A stretch of DNA of 64,000 nucleotides, taken from assembly GCF_000017205.1 (NCBI RefSeq), contig NC_009656.1:996001-1060000 (forward strand), read 5' to 3'. Positions 34,822 through 43,006 of this stretch are shown here, piece after piece; position 1 is the first letter of the stretch; every line of letters begins with the position of its first letter. A program made the position numbers and the translations under genes. The notes beneath the pieces were generated by a model, which saw only the letters and a program-made list of their open reading frames with translations, ran no database searches and was not told where the DNA came from. The DNA comes from Pseudomonas paraeruginosa PA7 (GTDB taxonomy: Bacteria; Pseudomonadota; Gammaproteobacteria; Pseudomonadales; Pseudomonadaceae).

Positions 34822-36309
34822 ATGAGTATTGCCATCGACCCGTCCGTCACCGCGTTCCTGCGTAGCCACCATGGGCTGCTGATCGACGGTGAGTCCAGGC
34901 CGGCGCGCTCCGGCGCCGACATGCCGCTGTACGACCCCGCCAGCGGCGCCGAGCTGGCCCGGGTGGCGCGCGCCGCTGCCGACGACGTCGACCTGGCGGT
35001 CGCCGCGGCGCGGCGTGCCTTCGAGGGCAGCTGGGCGCAACAGCGCCCGGCCGATCGCGAGCGCCTGCTGTTGTGCCTGGCCGAGCGGCTGGAGGCGCAT
35101 GGCGAGCAACTGGCGCAGCTGGAGACCCTGAACAACGGCAAGTCGATCAACCTGTCGCGGGCGCTGGAGGTCGGCGCCTCGGTCGAATTCATCCGCTACA
35201 TGGCCGGTTGGGCGACCAAGATCGAGGGCCGCAGTCTCGACCTGTCGATCGCCGCGGTTCCCGGCGCGCGCTACCGGGCCTACACGGTGCCGGAGCCGGT
35301 GGGGGTGGTGGGGGCGATCGTGCCGTGGAATTTTCCCCTGCTGATGGCGGTCTGGAAGATCGTCCCGGCCCTGGCCTGCGGCTGCACCGTGGTCCTCAAG
35401 CCGGCCGACGAGACGCCGCTGACCGCCCTGCGCCTCGGCCAGTTGTGCCTGGAGGCGGGGATTCCGCCAGGGGTGGTGAACATCGTCACCGGCACGGGCG
35501 CCGAGGCCGGCGCGGCGCTGGCGGCGCACCCGGGCATCGACAAGCTGGCATTCACCGGCTCGACCCCGGTGGGCAAGCTGATCGGGCATGCCGCGGTGGA
35601 GAACATGACGCGTTTTTCCCTCGAACTCGGCGGCAAATCCCCGGTGATCATCCTCGATGACACCAGCCTGGACATGGCTGCCGCCGGTTCCGCCGCCGCG
35701 ATCTTCTTCAACCAGGGGCAAGTCTGTACCGCCGGCTCGCGTCTCTATGTACAGCGCAAGCGCTTCGAGCAGGTGCTCGAGCGCCTGGCGAGCATCGCCG
35801 CCGACCTGAACATCGGCCCCGGTCTGGACCCCGCGGCGCAGATCAATCCGCTGGTATCGGCCAGGCAGCAGGGCCGTGTGCTGGGAATGATCGAGGGCGG
35901 CGTGGCGGAGGGTGCCCGCGTGGTCTGCGGCGGAGCGCGGGCGGGCGAGACGGGTTTCTACGTACAGCCGACGGTCCTCGCCGACGTCACCCCGCGGATG
36001 CAGGTGGTGCGCGAGGAAATCTTCGGCCCGGTCCTGGTGGCGACGCCCTTCGATGACCTGGACGAGGCCGTGCGCCTGGCCAACGACAGCATCTATGGAC
36101 TGGGCGCGAGCATCTGGTCCAACGACCTGCGCCAGGTAATGGACCTGCTGCCGCGGATCAAGGCCGGCACGGTATGGGTGAACACCCACAACATGCTCGA
36201 TCCGTCGATGCCCTTCGGCGGCTTCAAGCAATCCGGCATCGGCCGCGAGATGGGCCATGCGGCGATCGAGGCGTACACCGAGAACAAGTCGGTGTGCATC
36301 GCCTACTGA
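34822..36309 (+). CDS. NAD(P)-dependent aldehyde dehydrogenase
   Basis: A 495-residue ALDH of standard length. Cofactor region GAIVPWNFPLLMAVWKIVPA (about 162-181), Glu in RFSLELGGKSPVI (about 264-276), and the catalytic Cys in FNQGQVCTAGSR (about 303). MPFGGFKQSGIGREMGHAA closes the C-terminal core. The overall pattern resembles phenylacetaldehyde or betaine aldehyde dehydrogenases. ATG 34822 follows GAGGAGCACTC. Neighbouring APC permease and LuxR regulator suggest catabolism of an amine or amino-acid-derived aldehyde. A good terminator follows the stop. Confidence 0.88.
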   Translation: MSIAIDPSVTAFLRSHHGLLIDGESRPARSGADMPLYDPASGAELARVARAAADDVDLAVAAARRAFEGSWAQQRPADRERLLLCLAERLEAHGEQLAQLETLNNGKSINLSRALEVGASVEFIRYMAGWATKIEGRSLDLSIAAVPGARYRAYTVPEPVGVVGAIVPWNFPLLMAVWKIVPALACGCTVVLKPADETPLTALRLGQLCLEAGIPPGVVNIVTGTGAEAGAALAAHPGIDKLAFTGSTPVGKLIGHAAVENMTRFSLELGGKSPVIILDDTSLDMAAAGSAAAIFFNQGQVCTAGSRLYVQRKRFEQVLERLASIAADLNIGPGLDPAAQINPLVSARQQGRVLGMIEGGVAEGARVVCGGARAGETGFYVQPTVLADVTPRMQVVREEIFGPVLVATPFDDLDEAVRLANDSIYGLGASIWSNDLRQVMDLLPRIKAGTVWVNTHNMLDPSMPFGGFKQSGIGREMGHAAIEAYTENKSVCIAY

Positions 36310-36325
36310 GGGAGACGATAGGGAG

Positions 36326-36347
36326 GAGCCGATGCGCTCGGCTCTTT
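36326..36347 (+). terminator. Intrinsic terminator after the aldehyde dehydrogenase gene
   Basis: GAGCCGA (36326-36332) pairs with TCGGCTC (36338-36344) across a five-base loop and is followed by TTT. A second small hairpin, CTGCCC/GGGCAG (36350-36366), follows. The first lies 17 bases after the stop. Confidence 0.6.
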
Positions 36348-36460
36348 CGCTGCCCTGCCGGGGCAGCCGTTCATTCGATGCGCCGTGCCACGCCAGGCGC
36401 GGCGCGCGGGGCGCCGACACGCCGCGCAGGGAGCCGCCGCTCCCGCCAGGAGCCTGACGC

Positions 36461-36471
36461 AAGAACAACAA
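36461..36471 (+). promoter_or_regulatory. AAGAACAACAA (Hfq/Crc-type CA motif) before the permease gene
   Basis: AAGAACAACAA lies 22 bases upstream of the permease ATG and fits the AAnAAnAA consensus in three consecutive triplets. Inferred catabolite-repression site. Confidence 0.6.
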
Positions 36472-36493
36472 CGCCAACCCTGCCGTCGAGGAT

Positions 36494-37993
36494 ATGTCGA
36501 TGTCGAACTCCAGACTCACCCAGCACCTGCTCCGGGGACGGGTCGGTTTTCCCACCGCCCTGGCCAGTTCGGTCGGGCTGATCATGGCCAGCCCGGTGAT
36601 CCTCACCGCCACCACCGGCTTCGGCCTGGGGGGCGGGACCTTCGCGGCGGCGATGCTGGTGGCGCTGCTGCTCATGCTGGCGCAGTCCACCACCTTCGCC
36701 GAGGCCGCCTGTCTGCTGCCCACCCGCGGCTCGGTCTACGACTACCTGTCGTGCGGCCTCGGGCGTTTCTTCGCGATCACCGGCACGCTCTCGGCCTACC
36801 TGATCGTCCATGTGTTCGCCGGCACCGCCGAAACCATGCTCAGCGGGACCATGGCGCTGGTCAACTTCGAATCGCTGAACACCCTCACCGAACCCGGGGG
36901 CGGCGCCTGGCTGGTGGGTGTCGGCATGGTGCTCGGCTTCGGCCTGCTCAATGCGGTGGGGGTCACCGCCTTCAGCCGCGCCGAGGTGATCCTCACCTTC
37001 GGCATGTGGAGCACCCTGATGATCTTCGCCGTGGGCGGTCTGCTGCGCCTACCCGTGGTGGAGTCGCAAGGCTGGTTCGGCGCATCGATGGTCGGCAGCG
37101 ACCTGCCGACCCTGCTGTCGCTGGTGGGCATGGCGATGTTCATGTTCGTCGGTTGCGAATTCGTCACTCCGCTGGCGCCGGAGGTACGCCACGCTTCGCG
37201 GACCTTGCCGCGGGCGATGGCGCTGGGGCTGGTCGGGGTGGCCAGTTGCATGTTCCTGTATGGCGCGGCGATGCGCCGGCAGGTGGAGAACCTCGACCTT
37301 GGCGGCGGCGTGCACCTGCTGGAGACGCCGATGGCGATCCCGCGATTCGCCGAGCAGGTGATGGGGCCGTTCGGCCGCGTCTGGCTGGGCGTCGGCCTGC
37401 TGTTCGCCGGGGCCGCCACCATCAACACGCTGATGGCCGGACTGCCACGGATCCTCTACGGGATGGCGCTGGATGGCGCCTTGCCGAAGGCCTTCACCTA
37501 CCTGCATCCACGCTTCAAGACGCCGCTGCTGTGCATCGCCGTGGCGGCTGCGATCCCCTGCCTGCATGCCTGGTGGTTGGGCGGCGACAGCGAAGGGATC
37601 ATCCACCTGGTGCTGGCGGCGGTCTGCGCCTGGGGTACCGCCTATCTGCTGGTGACCCTCTCGGTGGTGCTGCTGCGCATCCGCCGACCGGATCTGCCGC
37701 GCGCCTATCGCTCGCCGCTGTTCCCTTTGCCGCAGCTGTTCTCCAGCGCCGGAATCCTGCTTGGAATGTGCTACATCACGCCGCCGGGGATGGACCCCGC
37801 CGACATCTACCTGCCGTTCGCCCTGATGCTCGGGCTGGCAGCCGCCTATGCGCTGTTCTGGACCCTGTGCGTACAGCGGGTCAACCCGTTCCGCCCGCTG
37901 TCGGTGGAGGAGGTGCTGGAGAAGGAGTTCGCCGTGGAAGAACTGCAACAGCAGCGGGAGAGGGCGAATGTCCGCCTGGGCGCGCTGGTATGA
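36494..37993 (+). CDS. APC-superfamily amino acid permease
   Basis: A 499-residue, about 12-helix permease. It begins with a short cytoplasmic tail (MSMSNSRLTQHLLRGRVG) and TM1 is ALASSVGLIMASPVILTATT. GFGLGGGTFAAAMLVA and the helix-breaking GCEFVTPLAPEVRHASRTLP resemble the amino acid/polyamine/organocation family. The C-terminus is a long charged tail (EEVLEKEFAVEELQQQRERA). GAGG precedes the start, with alternative ATGs at 36494 and 36500. Its 3' end overlaps the DUF3156 gene by 26 bases. The substrate is unknown; the neighbouring aldehyde dehydrogenase suggests an amine or amino acid. Confidence 0.85.
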   Translation: MSMSNSRLTQHLLRGRVGFPTALASSVGLIMASPVILTATTGFGLGGGTFAAAMLVALLLMLAQSTTFAEAACLLPTRGSVYDYLSCGLGRFFAITGTLSAYLIVHVFAGTAETMLSGTMALVNFESLNTLTEPGGGAWLVGVGMVLGFGLLNAVGVTAFSRAEVILTFGMWSTLMIFAVGGLLRLPVVESQGWFGASMVGSDLPTLLSLVGMAMFMFVGCEFVTPLAPEVRHASRTLPRAMALGLVGVASCMFLYGAAMRRQVENLDLGGGVHLLETPMAIPRFAEQVMGPFGRVWLGVGLLFAGAATINTLMAGLPRILYGMALDGALPKAFTYLHPRFKTPLLCIAVAAAIPCLHAWWLGGDSEGIIHLVLAAVCAWGTAYLLVTLSVVLLRIRRPDLPRAYRSPLFPLPQLFSSAGILLGMCYITPPGMDPADIYLPFALMLGLAAAYALFWTLCVQRVNPFRPLSVEEVLEKEFAVEELQQQRERANVRLGALV

Positions 37994-38543
37994 GCGCTAC
38001 TGGCGCGAGTGGTTGCCCTCGGCCTATCGACCGGGCGCGACCCTGGCGCTGGTGCGTCGAAACCTGGCGGGTATCGACTGCGTGGAGCAGGATGGCAGGC
38101 TGTTGCTGCATACGAAGGATCTGAGTATCGAGGTCCGCGAGCGGGTCCAGGCGCACCTGCTGATGCATATCGTCACCACCGAGTTCCGCCTGTTCGTCCC
38201 GGCTCCGGGATATCCGCCGGTCAGCCTGGAGCTGCGCCATGACGGCTGGCTGCGCCGCCGCGGGATCGTCTGCGTGGTGCGTCGTGGCGGTGTTCCCGGG
38301 CCGTTGCCGGCGATCCTGGAGGAGGACCGGGCCTTGCGGGAGCAGCTCATGCCCCTGGATTTCCGCAGCCTGCGCCTGCGCCGCGACAGCCTGGGCTGGA
38401 ACCTGAGCCTGGAGCACCTGGGGGCCTGCGAAGTGGTCAACCGGATGCCCGCCTACCGCCGCTACATTCCCCTGGTCGGCGAGCAGCGCCAGGCGCTGCT
38501 GGGGACCTTCGTGCAATTGCAGCGCCTGCTTTCTTCCTCCTGA
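37968..38543 (+). CDS. DUF3156 family protein
   Basis: A 191-residue cytoplasmic protein that I recognise tentatively as DUF3156. It opens MSAWARWYERYWREWLPSAY. Conserved-looking parts are LALVRRNLAGIDCVEQDGR, EFRLFVPAPGYPPVSLELRH and the C-terminal MPAYRRYIPLVGEQRQALL. There are no signal peptide, membrane helices or catalytic motifs. It starts inside the permease gene (26-base overlap), so translation is coupled. Function is unknown; coupling suggests a role with the transporter. Confidence 0.65.
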   Translation: MSAWARWYERYWREWLPSAYRPGATLALVRRNLAGIDCVEQDGRLLLHTKDLSIEVRERVQAHLLMHIVTTEFRLFVPAPGYPPVSLELRHDGWLRRRGIVCVVRRGGVPGPLPAILEEDRALREQLMPLDFRSLRLRRDSLGWNLSLEHLGACEVVNRMPAYRRYIPLVGEQRQALLGTFVQLQRLLSSS

Positions 38544-38653
38544 GCCCACCACCCCGGTACGCTTCCGAGCGTCCATTCCGGTAGCTTGTCGGCATATCGA
38601 TAACATGTTAATCATGTCGCTAAAGCGGCGTGGCCACATCTCCTGCCGCCCAT

Positions 38654-38662
38654 ACAACAATA
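38654..38662 (+). promoter_or_regulatory. ACAACAATAA motif upstream of the AraC gene
   Basis: ACAACAATAAC lies about 30 bases before the GTG start at 38693 and fits an AAnAAnAA-like pattern with one deviation. It is farther from the ribosome site than the others, so the call is weak. Confidence 0.35.
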
Positions 38663-38692
38663 ACGATGGCCATTGCCGTCAGGAGGTGCCCG

Positions 38693-39643
38693 GTGCATAC
38701 CCTGTCTTCCGCACCCAACAGCTTCGAGGCCTGGGACCGGGCATTGCGCCAGGTCTGCGGTCGCTTCGAGTCGCAGCCCGCGCTGAACCGGACGCTGTTC
38801 ATCGGCGATATATCGCGGCAGGATCTCGGCGGCCTGGAGCTTGCGCAGATCCGCACCAACGCCGGGCGCATCGCTCGCCAGACCACCCATGCCGACCATG
38901 ACGACGACCGCCACTGCTTCCTGGTCGTCCAGCGCAGCGGCCATGCGCAACTGCGCCAGGGTGGGGACAGCATGGAGCTGGCGCCAGGGGAGATGGCGCT
39001 GATGGACTCCGCGGGCGGCTGCGAGATCATTCCCCACGGCCTCATCGAACACACCTCGTTCCATCTCTCCCGCGAGCAGGTATGCCGACAGCTGCCACCC
39101 AGCCAGCGGGCCTTTGGCAAACTCTCGCCGAACTGCGCCAGCGGTCGTCTCCTGCTCCTGCTGGTGCAGCAGGTGTGCGCCGGCGAACTGCAGCCGTGGG
39201 CGCTGGCGGGTGAGGGCGGGGCGTTGCAGGAGGCGCTGATCGCCCTGCTCGGGCCGGCCCTGCAGCACGCCGGCGAGGCGCAGGATGGGGCACTGGCCGG
39301 GCTCTACGGCTACAGCCTGCGGCGTCATGCGGAGCGGCTCATCGAGCAGTCGTTGCAGGAGCCGCGCCTGAGCCCGGATATGCTCGCCGCGCGCCTGCGC
39401 ATTTCGGTGCGCCAGCTGTACCGGTTGTTCGAGGACCAGGGTGACAGCGTCTGTCGCTACATCCTCCGCCAGCGCCTGGGGCGCAGCGCCGCCGATCTCG
39501 GCAACCCGGCGCTGCGCGGCGAGTCGATCACCTCCATCGCGTTCAAGTGGGGCTTCAGCGACTCGGCGCACTTCAGCCGGGCGTTCAAGAAGCAGTTCGA
39601 GGTTTCGCCGAAAGACTATCGGGCCGCCGCACTACCGGCCTGA
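38693..39643 (+). CDS. AraC-family transcriptional regulator
   Basis: A 316-residue regulator. GTG 38693 is chosen because AGGAGG sits six bases upstream, the best ribosome site in the area. The N-terminal ligand domain (about 25-170) includes RHCFLVVQRSGHAQLRQGG and MELAPGEMALMDSAGGCEI. The C-terminal double helix-turn-helix (about 210-313) has LSPDMLAARLRISVRQLYRL, ITSIAFKWGFSDSAHFSRAF and VSPKDYR. It resembles the FeaR/AraC type of the regulator at 9263. It probably controls the permease/aldehyde dehydrogenase genes. It stands alone, with 269 noncoding bases after it. Confidence 0.83.
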   Translation: MHTLSSAPNSFEAWDRALRQVCGRFESQPALNRTLFIGDISRQDLGGLELAQIRTNAGRIARQTTHADHDDDRHCFLVVQRSGHAQLRQGGDSMELAPGEMALMDSAGGCEIIPHGLIEHTSFHLSREQVCRQLPPSQRAFGKLSPNCASGRLLLLLVQQVCAGELQPWALAGEGGALQEALIALLGPALQHAGEAQDGALAGLYGYSLRRHAERLIEQSLQEPRLSPDMLAARLRISVRQLYRLFEDQGDSVCRYILRQRLGRSAADLGNPALRGESITSIAFKWGFSDSAHFSRAFKKQFEVSPKDYRAAALPA

Positions 39644-39912
39644 TTCCTCCACGCGCTGCCATTCGTCACGCTGATCCGCGCCGCTGGCGGAGCTGGCCCG
39701 GTGAATGCTTGACGCTGTACCGAAGGCACAGCAAGAATGCGGCGTGTCAGGTTGCATGAAAATAACGGCGGCGCTGCCCGGGATACTTGCCGCGATAAAG
39801 CAGCACCCGATGCCCGACCCTTTCATGTCGCCAGCGAGGCGCAGGACGTCACTGCCTTGGGGCGTGCGCCGCGTCGCCAACCACTATCAGATTTCGAGTG
39901 CCCCCCTACACC

Positions 39913-40797
39913 ATGCGAATGCGCCTGATGCTTTTGGGCGGCGGTAATGCCCTTGGACAGGCGCTGATCCGCCTCGGGGCGGAGGAAGACATCGGTTTCC
40001 TCGCGCCCAGACCACCCGAGCAGGGCTGGGATGCCGCCAGCCTCACCACCCTGCTGGACGAAACGCGTCCCGATGCGGTGATCAACCTCGCCTTCTACCA
40101 TGACTGGTTCCAGGCCGAGCAGGTCGAAGCGGCGCGTCTGAATGCCCAGGAGCGCGCGGTCGAGCGCCTCGCCGAGCTCTGCCAGCACTACGAGATCCTA
40201 CTGATCCAGCCGTCCAGCTACCGGGTTTTCGATGGCGCCCGGGCCACCGCCTACAGCGAGAAGGACGAGACCCTGCCGCTAGGCCTGCGCGGCCAGGCGC
40301 TCTGGCGCATGGAGCAGAGCGTGCGGGCGGCCTGTCCGCGGCATGTGCTGATCCGCTTCGGCTGGCTGCTCGACGAAAGCCCGAACGGCCTGCTGGGGCG
40401 CTTCCTCAGTCGCGCCGAGCAGCCGCAGCCGCTGTACCTCGCCGACGACCGGCGCGGCAACCCGACTCCGGTGGACGACGCCGCGCGGGTGGTGCTCTCG
40501 GTACTCAAGCAGTTGGATTGCCAGGCACCGCTGTGGGGCACCTATCACTACGGCGGTCTGGAGGCGACCACCACCCTGGCCCTGGGCCAGGTGATCCTCA
40601 ACGAGGCGCGCAGCTACCGCTCCAACCTCATCCAGGAGCCGTCGGCGGAAGCCCACGCCGCTCGTCCCGATGCCGCGGACGAACCGCAGCACGCAGTGAT
40701 GGTCTGCAAGAAAATCCTCCACACCTTCGGCATCAAGCCGCGCGCCTGGCGTGCGGGCTTGCCCCCGTTACTGGACAGGTACTACAGGCATGTCTGA
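39913..40797 (+). CDS. RmlD-like extended SDR lacking the catalytic Tyr/Lys
   Basis: An approximately 294-residue protein with an RmlD-like fold. It opens MRMRLMLLGGGNALGQALI. TRPDAVINLAFYHDWFQAE, SSYRVFDG and RFGWLLDESPNGLLGRFL follow RmlD order. Where RmlD has YGxxKxxGE, this has RGQALWRME, so the catalytic Tyr and Lys are Arg and Leu. It is probably not an active dehydrogenase and may bind a sugar nucleotide or form a complex. It overlaps the epimerase gene by 8 bases, which implies coupling. Start uncertain: an in-frame GTG at 39898 gives five more residues, and no strong Shine-Dalgarno is visible for either. Confidence 0.7.
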   Translation: MRMRLMLLGGGNALGQALIRLGAEEDIGFLAPRPPEQGWDAASLTTLLDETRPDAVINLAFYHDWFQAEQVEAARLNAQERAVERLAELCQHYEILLIQPSSYRVFDGARATAYSEKDETLPLGLRGQALWRMEQSVRAACPRHVLIRFGWLLDESPNGLLGRFLSRAEQPQPLYLADDRRGNPTPVDDAARVVLSVLKQLDCQAPLWGTYHYGGLEATTTLALGQVILNEARSYRSNLIQEPSAEAHAARPDAADEPQHAVMVCKKILHTFGIKPRAWRAGLPPLLDRYYRHV

Positions 40798-41719
40798 ACG
40801 ACCGATCCTGATCACCGGCGGCGCCGGTTTCATTGGCTCCCACCTGACCGACGCGCTGCTCGCGCGCGGCCACCGCGTGCGGGTGCTGGACAACCTGTCC
40901 ACCGGCAAGCGCGACAACCTGCCCCTGGACGACGGGCGGGTCGAGCTGATCGAAGGCGACGCCGCCGACGCGGCGACCCTGGCGGCGGCCCTGAAGGGCT
41001 GCGCGGCGGTCGCCCACCTGGCGGCGGTGGCCTCGGTGCAGGCCTCGGTGGACGATCCGGTCGCCACCCACCAGAGCAATTTCATCGCCACCTTGAACCT
41101 CTGCGAAGCGATGCGCGAGCAGGGCGTCAGGCGCGTGGTGTTCGCCTCGAGCGCAGCGGTCTACGGGCAGAATGGCGAAGGCAGCGCGATCGACGAGGAC
41201 ACCCCGAAATCCCCGCTGACGCCTTACGCCTCGGACAAGCTGGCCAGCGAGTATTACCTGGATTTCTATCGTCGCCAGCATGGCCTGGAGCCGGCGATCT
41301 TCCGCTTCTTCAACGTCTACGGGCCGCGCCAGGACCCGTCCTCGCCCTATTCCGGAGTGATCAGCATCTTCACCGAGCGCGCGCTCAAGGGAACCCCGAT
41401 CACCGTGTTCGGCGATGGCGAGCAGACCCGTGATTTCATCTACGTCGCCGACCTGGTCGACTTCCTCGTCCAGGCGCTGGAGGCACAGGCGGTGGAGTCC
41501 GGCGCGGTGAACGTCGGCCTGAACCGCGCCACCAGCCTGAAGCAACTGCTGGCCGAGATCGGCCAGGTGCTCGGCGGCCTGCCGCCGGTGAGCCACGCCG
41601 AGGCGCGGGCCGGCGATATCAAGCATTCGCGGGCGAACAACGACCGCTTGCTGCAGCGCTTCCGCTTCGATCAGCCGACGCCGATGAGCGTGGGCCTGGC
41701 GCGCCTGCTCGGGCGTTGA
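40790..41719 (+). CDS. NAD-dependent sugar-nucleotide epimerase/dehydratase (GalE-like)
   Basis: A 309-residue extended SDR. NAD motif TGGAGFIGSHLTDALLARGH (about 9-28), Ser in VVFASSAAVYG, the YASDK catalytic pair (about 146-150) and FRFFNVYGPRQDPSSPYSGV. This is the WcaG/GalE class acting on UDP- or GDP-sugars, for example UDP-glucose or UDP-GlcNAc 4-epimerisation. ATG 40790 lies within the preceding RmlD-like gene. Its stop abuts the stop of the SirB2-like gene on the other strand (TGATCA). A role in cell-surface polysaccharide synthesis is inferred from family and partner. Confidence 0.85.
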   Translation: MSERPILITGGAGFIGSHLTDALLARGHRVRVLDNLSTGKRDNLPLDDGRVELIEGDAADAATLAAALKGCAAVAHLAAVASVQASVDDPVATHQSNFIATLNLCEAMREQGVRRVVFASSAAVYGQNGEGSAIDEDTPKSPLTPYASDKLASEYYLDFYRRQHGLEPAIFRFFNVYGPRQDPSSPYSGVISIFTERALKGTPITVFGDGEQTRDFIYVADLVDFLVQALEAQAVESGAVNVGLNRATSLKQLLAEIGQVLGGLPPVSHAEARAGDIKHSRANNDRLLQRFRFDQPTPMSVGLARLLGR

Positions 41720-42076
41720 TCACCACCAGGGCTTGTTCAGCGCCAGGTAGAAGATCCCGCCCAGCAGGGCGAGACTGAGGGCGCTGAGCAGGCCCTTGCC
41801 GATCCCCCGGGCCATGCGCAGGGCGAACGCCGCGCAGACGATATAGCCCAGCAACAGGCCCAGCTTCGCCTGCAGCCACAGCGGCAGCGGCCAGGGCATC
41901 GCCAGGTGCACCAGGCCCAGCGCGCTGAGCAGCAGCAGGGTATCCACCAGGTGCGGTCCCCAGCGGCGGATGCCGCTGTTCTTGCGCCCCGACCAGTTCC
42001 AGGCCAGGCGCCAGGCGAACAGGGCGGCGCTGCTGAGGGCGAAGGTGATGTGCAGGGTCTTCAGCCAGAGGTACAT
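41720..42076 (-). CDS. SirB2-like small membrane protein
   Basis: A 118-residue membrane protein with about four helices (LKTLHITFALSSAALFAWRL; HLVDTLLLLSALGLVHLAM; LQAKLGLLLGYIVCAAFAL; LLSALSLALLGGIFYLAL). It belongs to the SirB2 family. The conserved basic WRLAWNWSGRKNSGIRRWG loop and His residues near helix 1 and helix 2 suggest possible haem or metal ligands, but no function is established. It starts 84 bases downstream of the oprG stop, separated by a strong terminator. Converging with the epimerase gene, it shares no bases with it. Confidence 0.75.
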   Translation of the reverse strand: MYLWLKTLHITFALSSAALFAWRLAWNWSGRKNSGIRRWGPHLVDTLLLLSALGLVHLAMPWPLPLWLQAKLGLLLGYIVCAAFALRMARGIGKGLLSALSLALLGGIFYLALNKPWW

Positions 42077-42097
42077 GGGGTCCGTTTCCGCAGGATG

Positions 42098-42125
42098 AAA
42101 AAAGGCGCCCGAAGGCGCCTTTTCC
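42098..42125 (-). terminator. Rho-independent terminator downstream of oprG
   Basis: Stem AAAGGCGCC (42101-42109) pairs with GGCGCCTTT (42114-42122) around a CGAA loop. Read on the minus strand it ends in a TTTTTT run, as an intrinsic terminator should. It ends the oprG transcript before the SirB2-like gene. Confidence 0.85.
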
Positions 42126-42159
42126 CGTTGGGGGCGCAAGCCCCGCGACAGTCTACGAC

Positions 42160-42858
42160 TCAGAACTTGTAGCCGAAACCGATCATGTAGACCCACGGAT
42201 CGACGTCCACGTCGACCTTGGTCTTGCTCACGCCCAGCGCGCTCGGGCCGTTGATGCTGGCCTTGGTGTCGATGTCCATGTACCAGACGGCCATGTTGAA
42301 CAGCGCGTGCTCGTTGAGCATGTAGTCGAAGCCCAGTTCGCCGGCCAGGCCCCAGGAGTCCTGCAGCTTCATGCTGCTGAAACCCTGCGCCTTGCGGTTG
42401 CTGGCGAGGTCTTCGTCGAAGAAGGTGGTGTAGTTCACGCCCAGGCCGCCGTAGGGCTGGAAGGCGCTGTTGGTGCCGCCCATGGGGTAGTACTGGAGCA
42501 GCAGGGTCGGCGGCAGTTGCTTGATGTCGGCCAGCTTGCCGTCCAGGCCCGGGCCGAGGCCCTTGACGTCGACCTGGTGGTTGAACGGGGTGGCGGCGAC
42601 CAGTTCCACGCCCCACTTGTCGGCGAACATGTAGGTGAAGGTCAGACCGAGCTGGGTATCGCTGTCGACAGTCGCCTTGGTACCGCGCTGCTTGGCGCCG
42701 TCCAGCTTGATGTCGGAACTGCTGTCGTCGGGATCGACGGTGGCGAAGCCGCCGCGGATGATGAAGTCACCGGCCTTGTGTCCTTGAATATCCGCAGCGG
42801 CGAACGGGGAGGCGACGGTGAGGGCCAGCAGGGAAGCGGTAAGCCAGGACTTACGCAT
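42160..42858 (-). CDS. oprG: OprG, small outer-membrane beta-barrel (OmpW family)
   Basis: A 232-residue OmpW-family porin. Signal peptide MRKSWLTASLLALTVASPFA, mature start near ADIQGHKAGD. GDFIIRGGFATVDPDDSSSD, LTFTYMFADKWGVELVAATP, LPPTLLLQYYPMGG and a terminal GFGYKF (C-terminal Phe) define the 8-strand barrel. OprG is reported to conduct small hydrophobic molecules and to be induced under anaerobic, iron-rich conditions. The length matches the family. An Anr-like site is present upstream and a terminator downstream, so it is monocistronic. Confidence 0.93.
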   Translation of the reverse strand: MRKSWLTASLLALTVASPFAAADIQGHKAGDFIIRGGFATVDPDDSSSDIKLDGAKQRGTKATVDSDTQLGLTFTYMFADKWGVELVAATPFNHQVDVKGLGPGLDGKLADIKQLPPTLLLQYYPMGGTNSAFQPYGGLGVNYTTFFDEDLASNRKAQGFSSMKLQDSWGLAGELGFDYMLNEHALFNMAVWYMDIDTKASINGPSALGVSKTKVDVDVDPWVYMIGFGYKF

Positions 42859-42929
42859 GATGAGCTCCATTCCTTGTATTAGAAGAGTGTTGGTGCTGCT
42901 AATGGTCAGCCAGCTAACAGTTGCCTTCC

Positions 42930-42943
42930 TTGACACAGCTCAA
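42930..42943 (-). promoter_or_regulatory. Anr-box-like site upstream of oprG
   Basis: On the minus strand TTGAG-CTGT-GTCAA matches the Anr/FNR consensus TTGAT-N4-ATCAA at 8 of 10 positions, with symmetric deviations. It begins about 72 bases upstream of the oprG start. oprG is reported to depend on Anr. Confidence 0.65.
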
Positions 42944-43006
42944 TCAATCCTAGGGGCAAATGTGACCGCCGCAACCTAATGCGCGCGGCGGATTGTCGCA
43001 TGCCGT

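Noticed and set aside
33925-36723. Open frame of 932 codons spanning the LuxR gene and antisense to the aldehyde dehydrogenase
   Set aside because: Only its last 222 codons encode the LuxR regulator; the remainder is antisense shadow.
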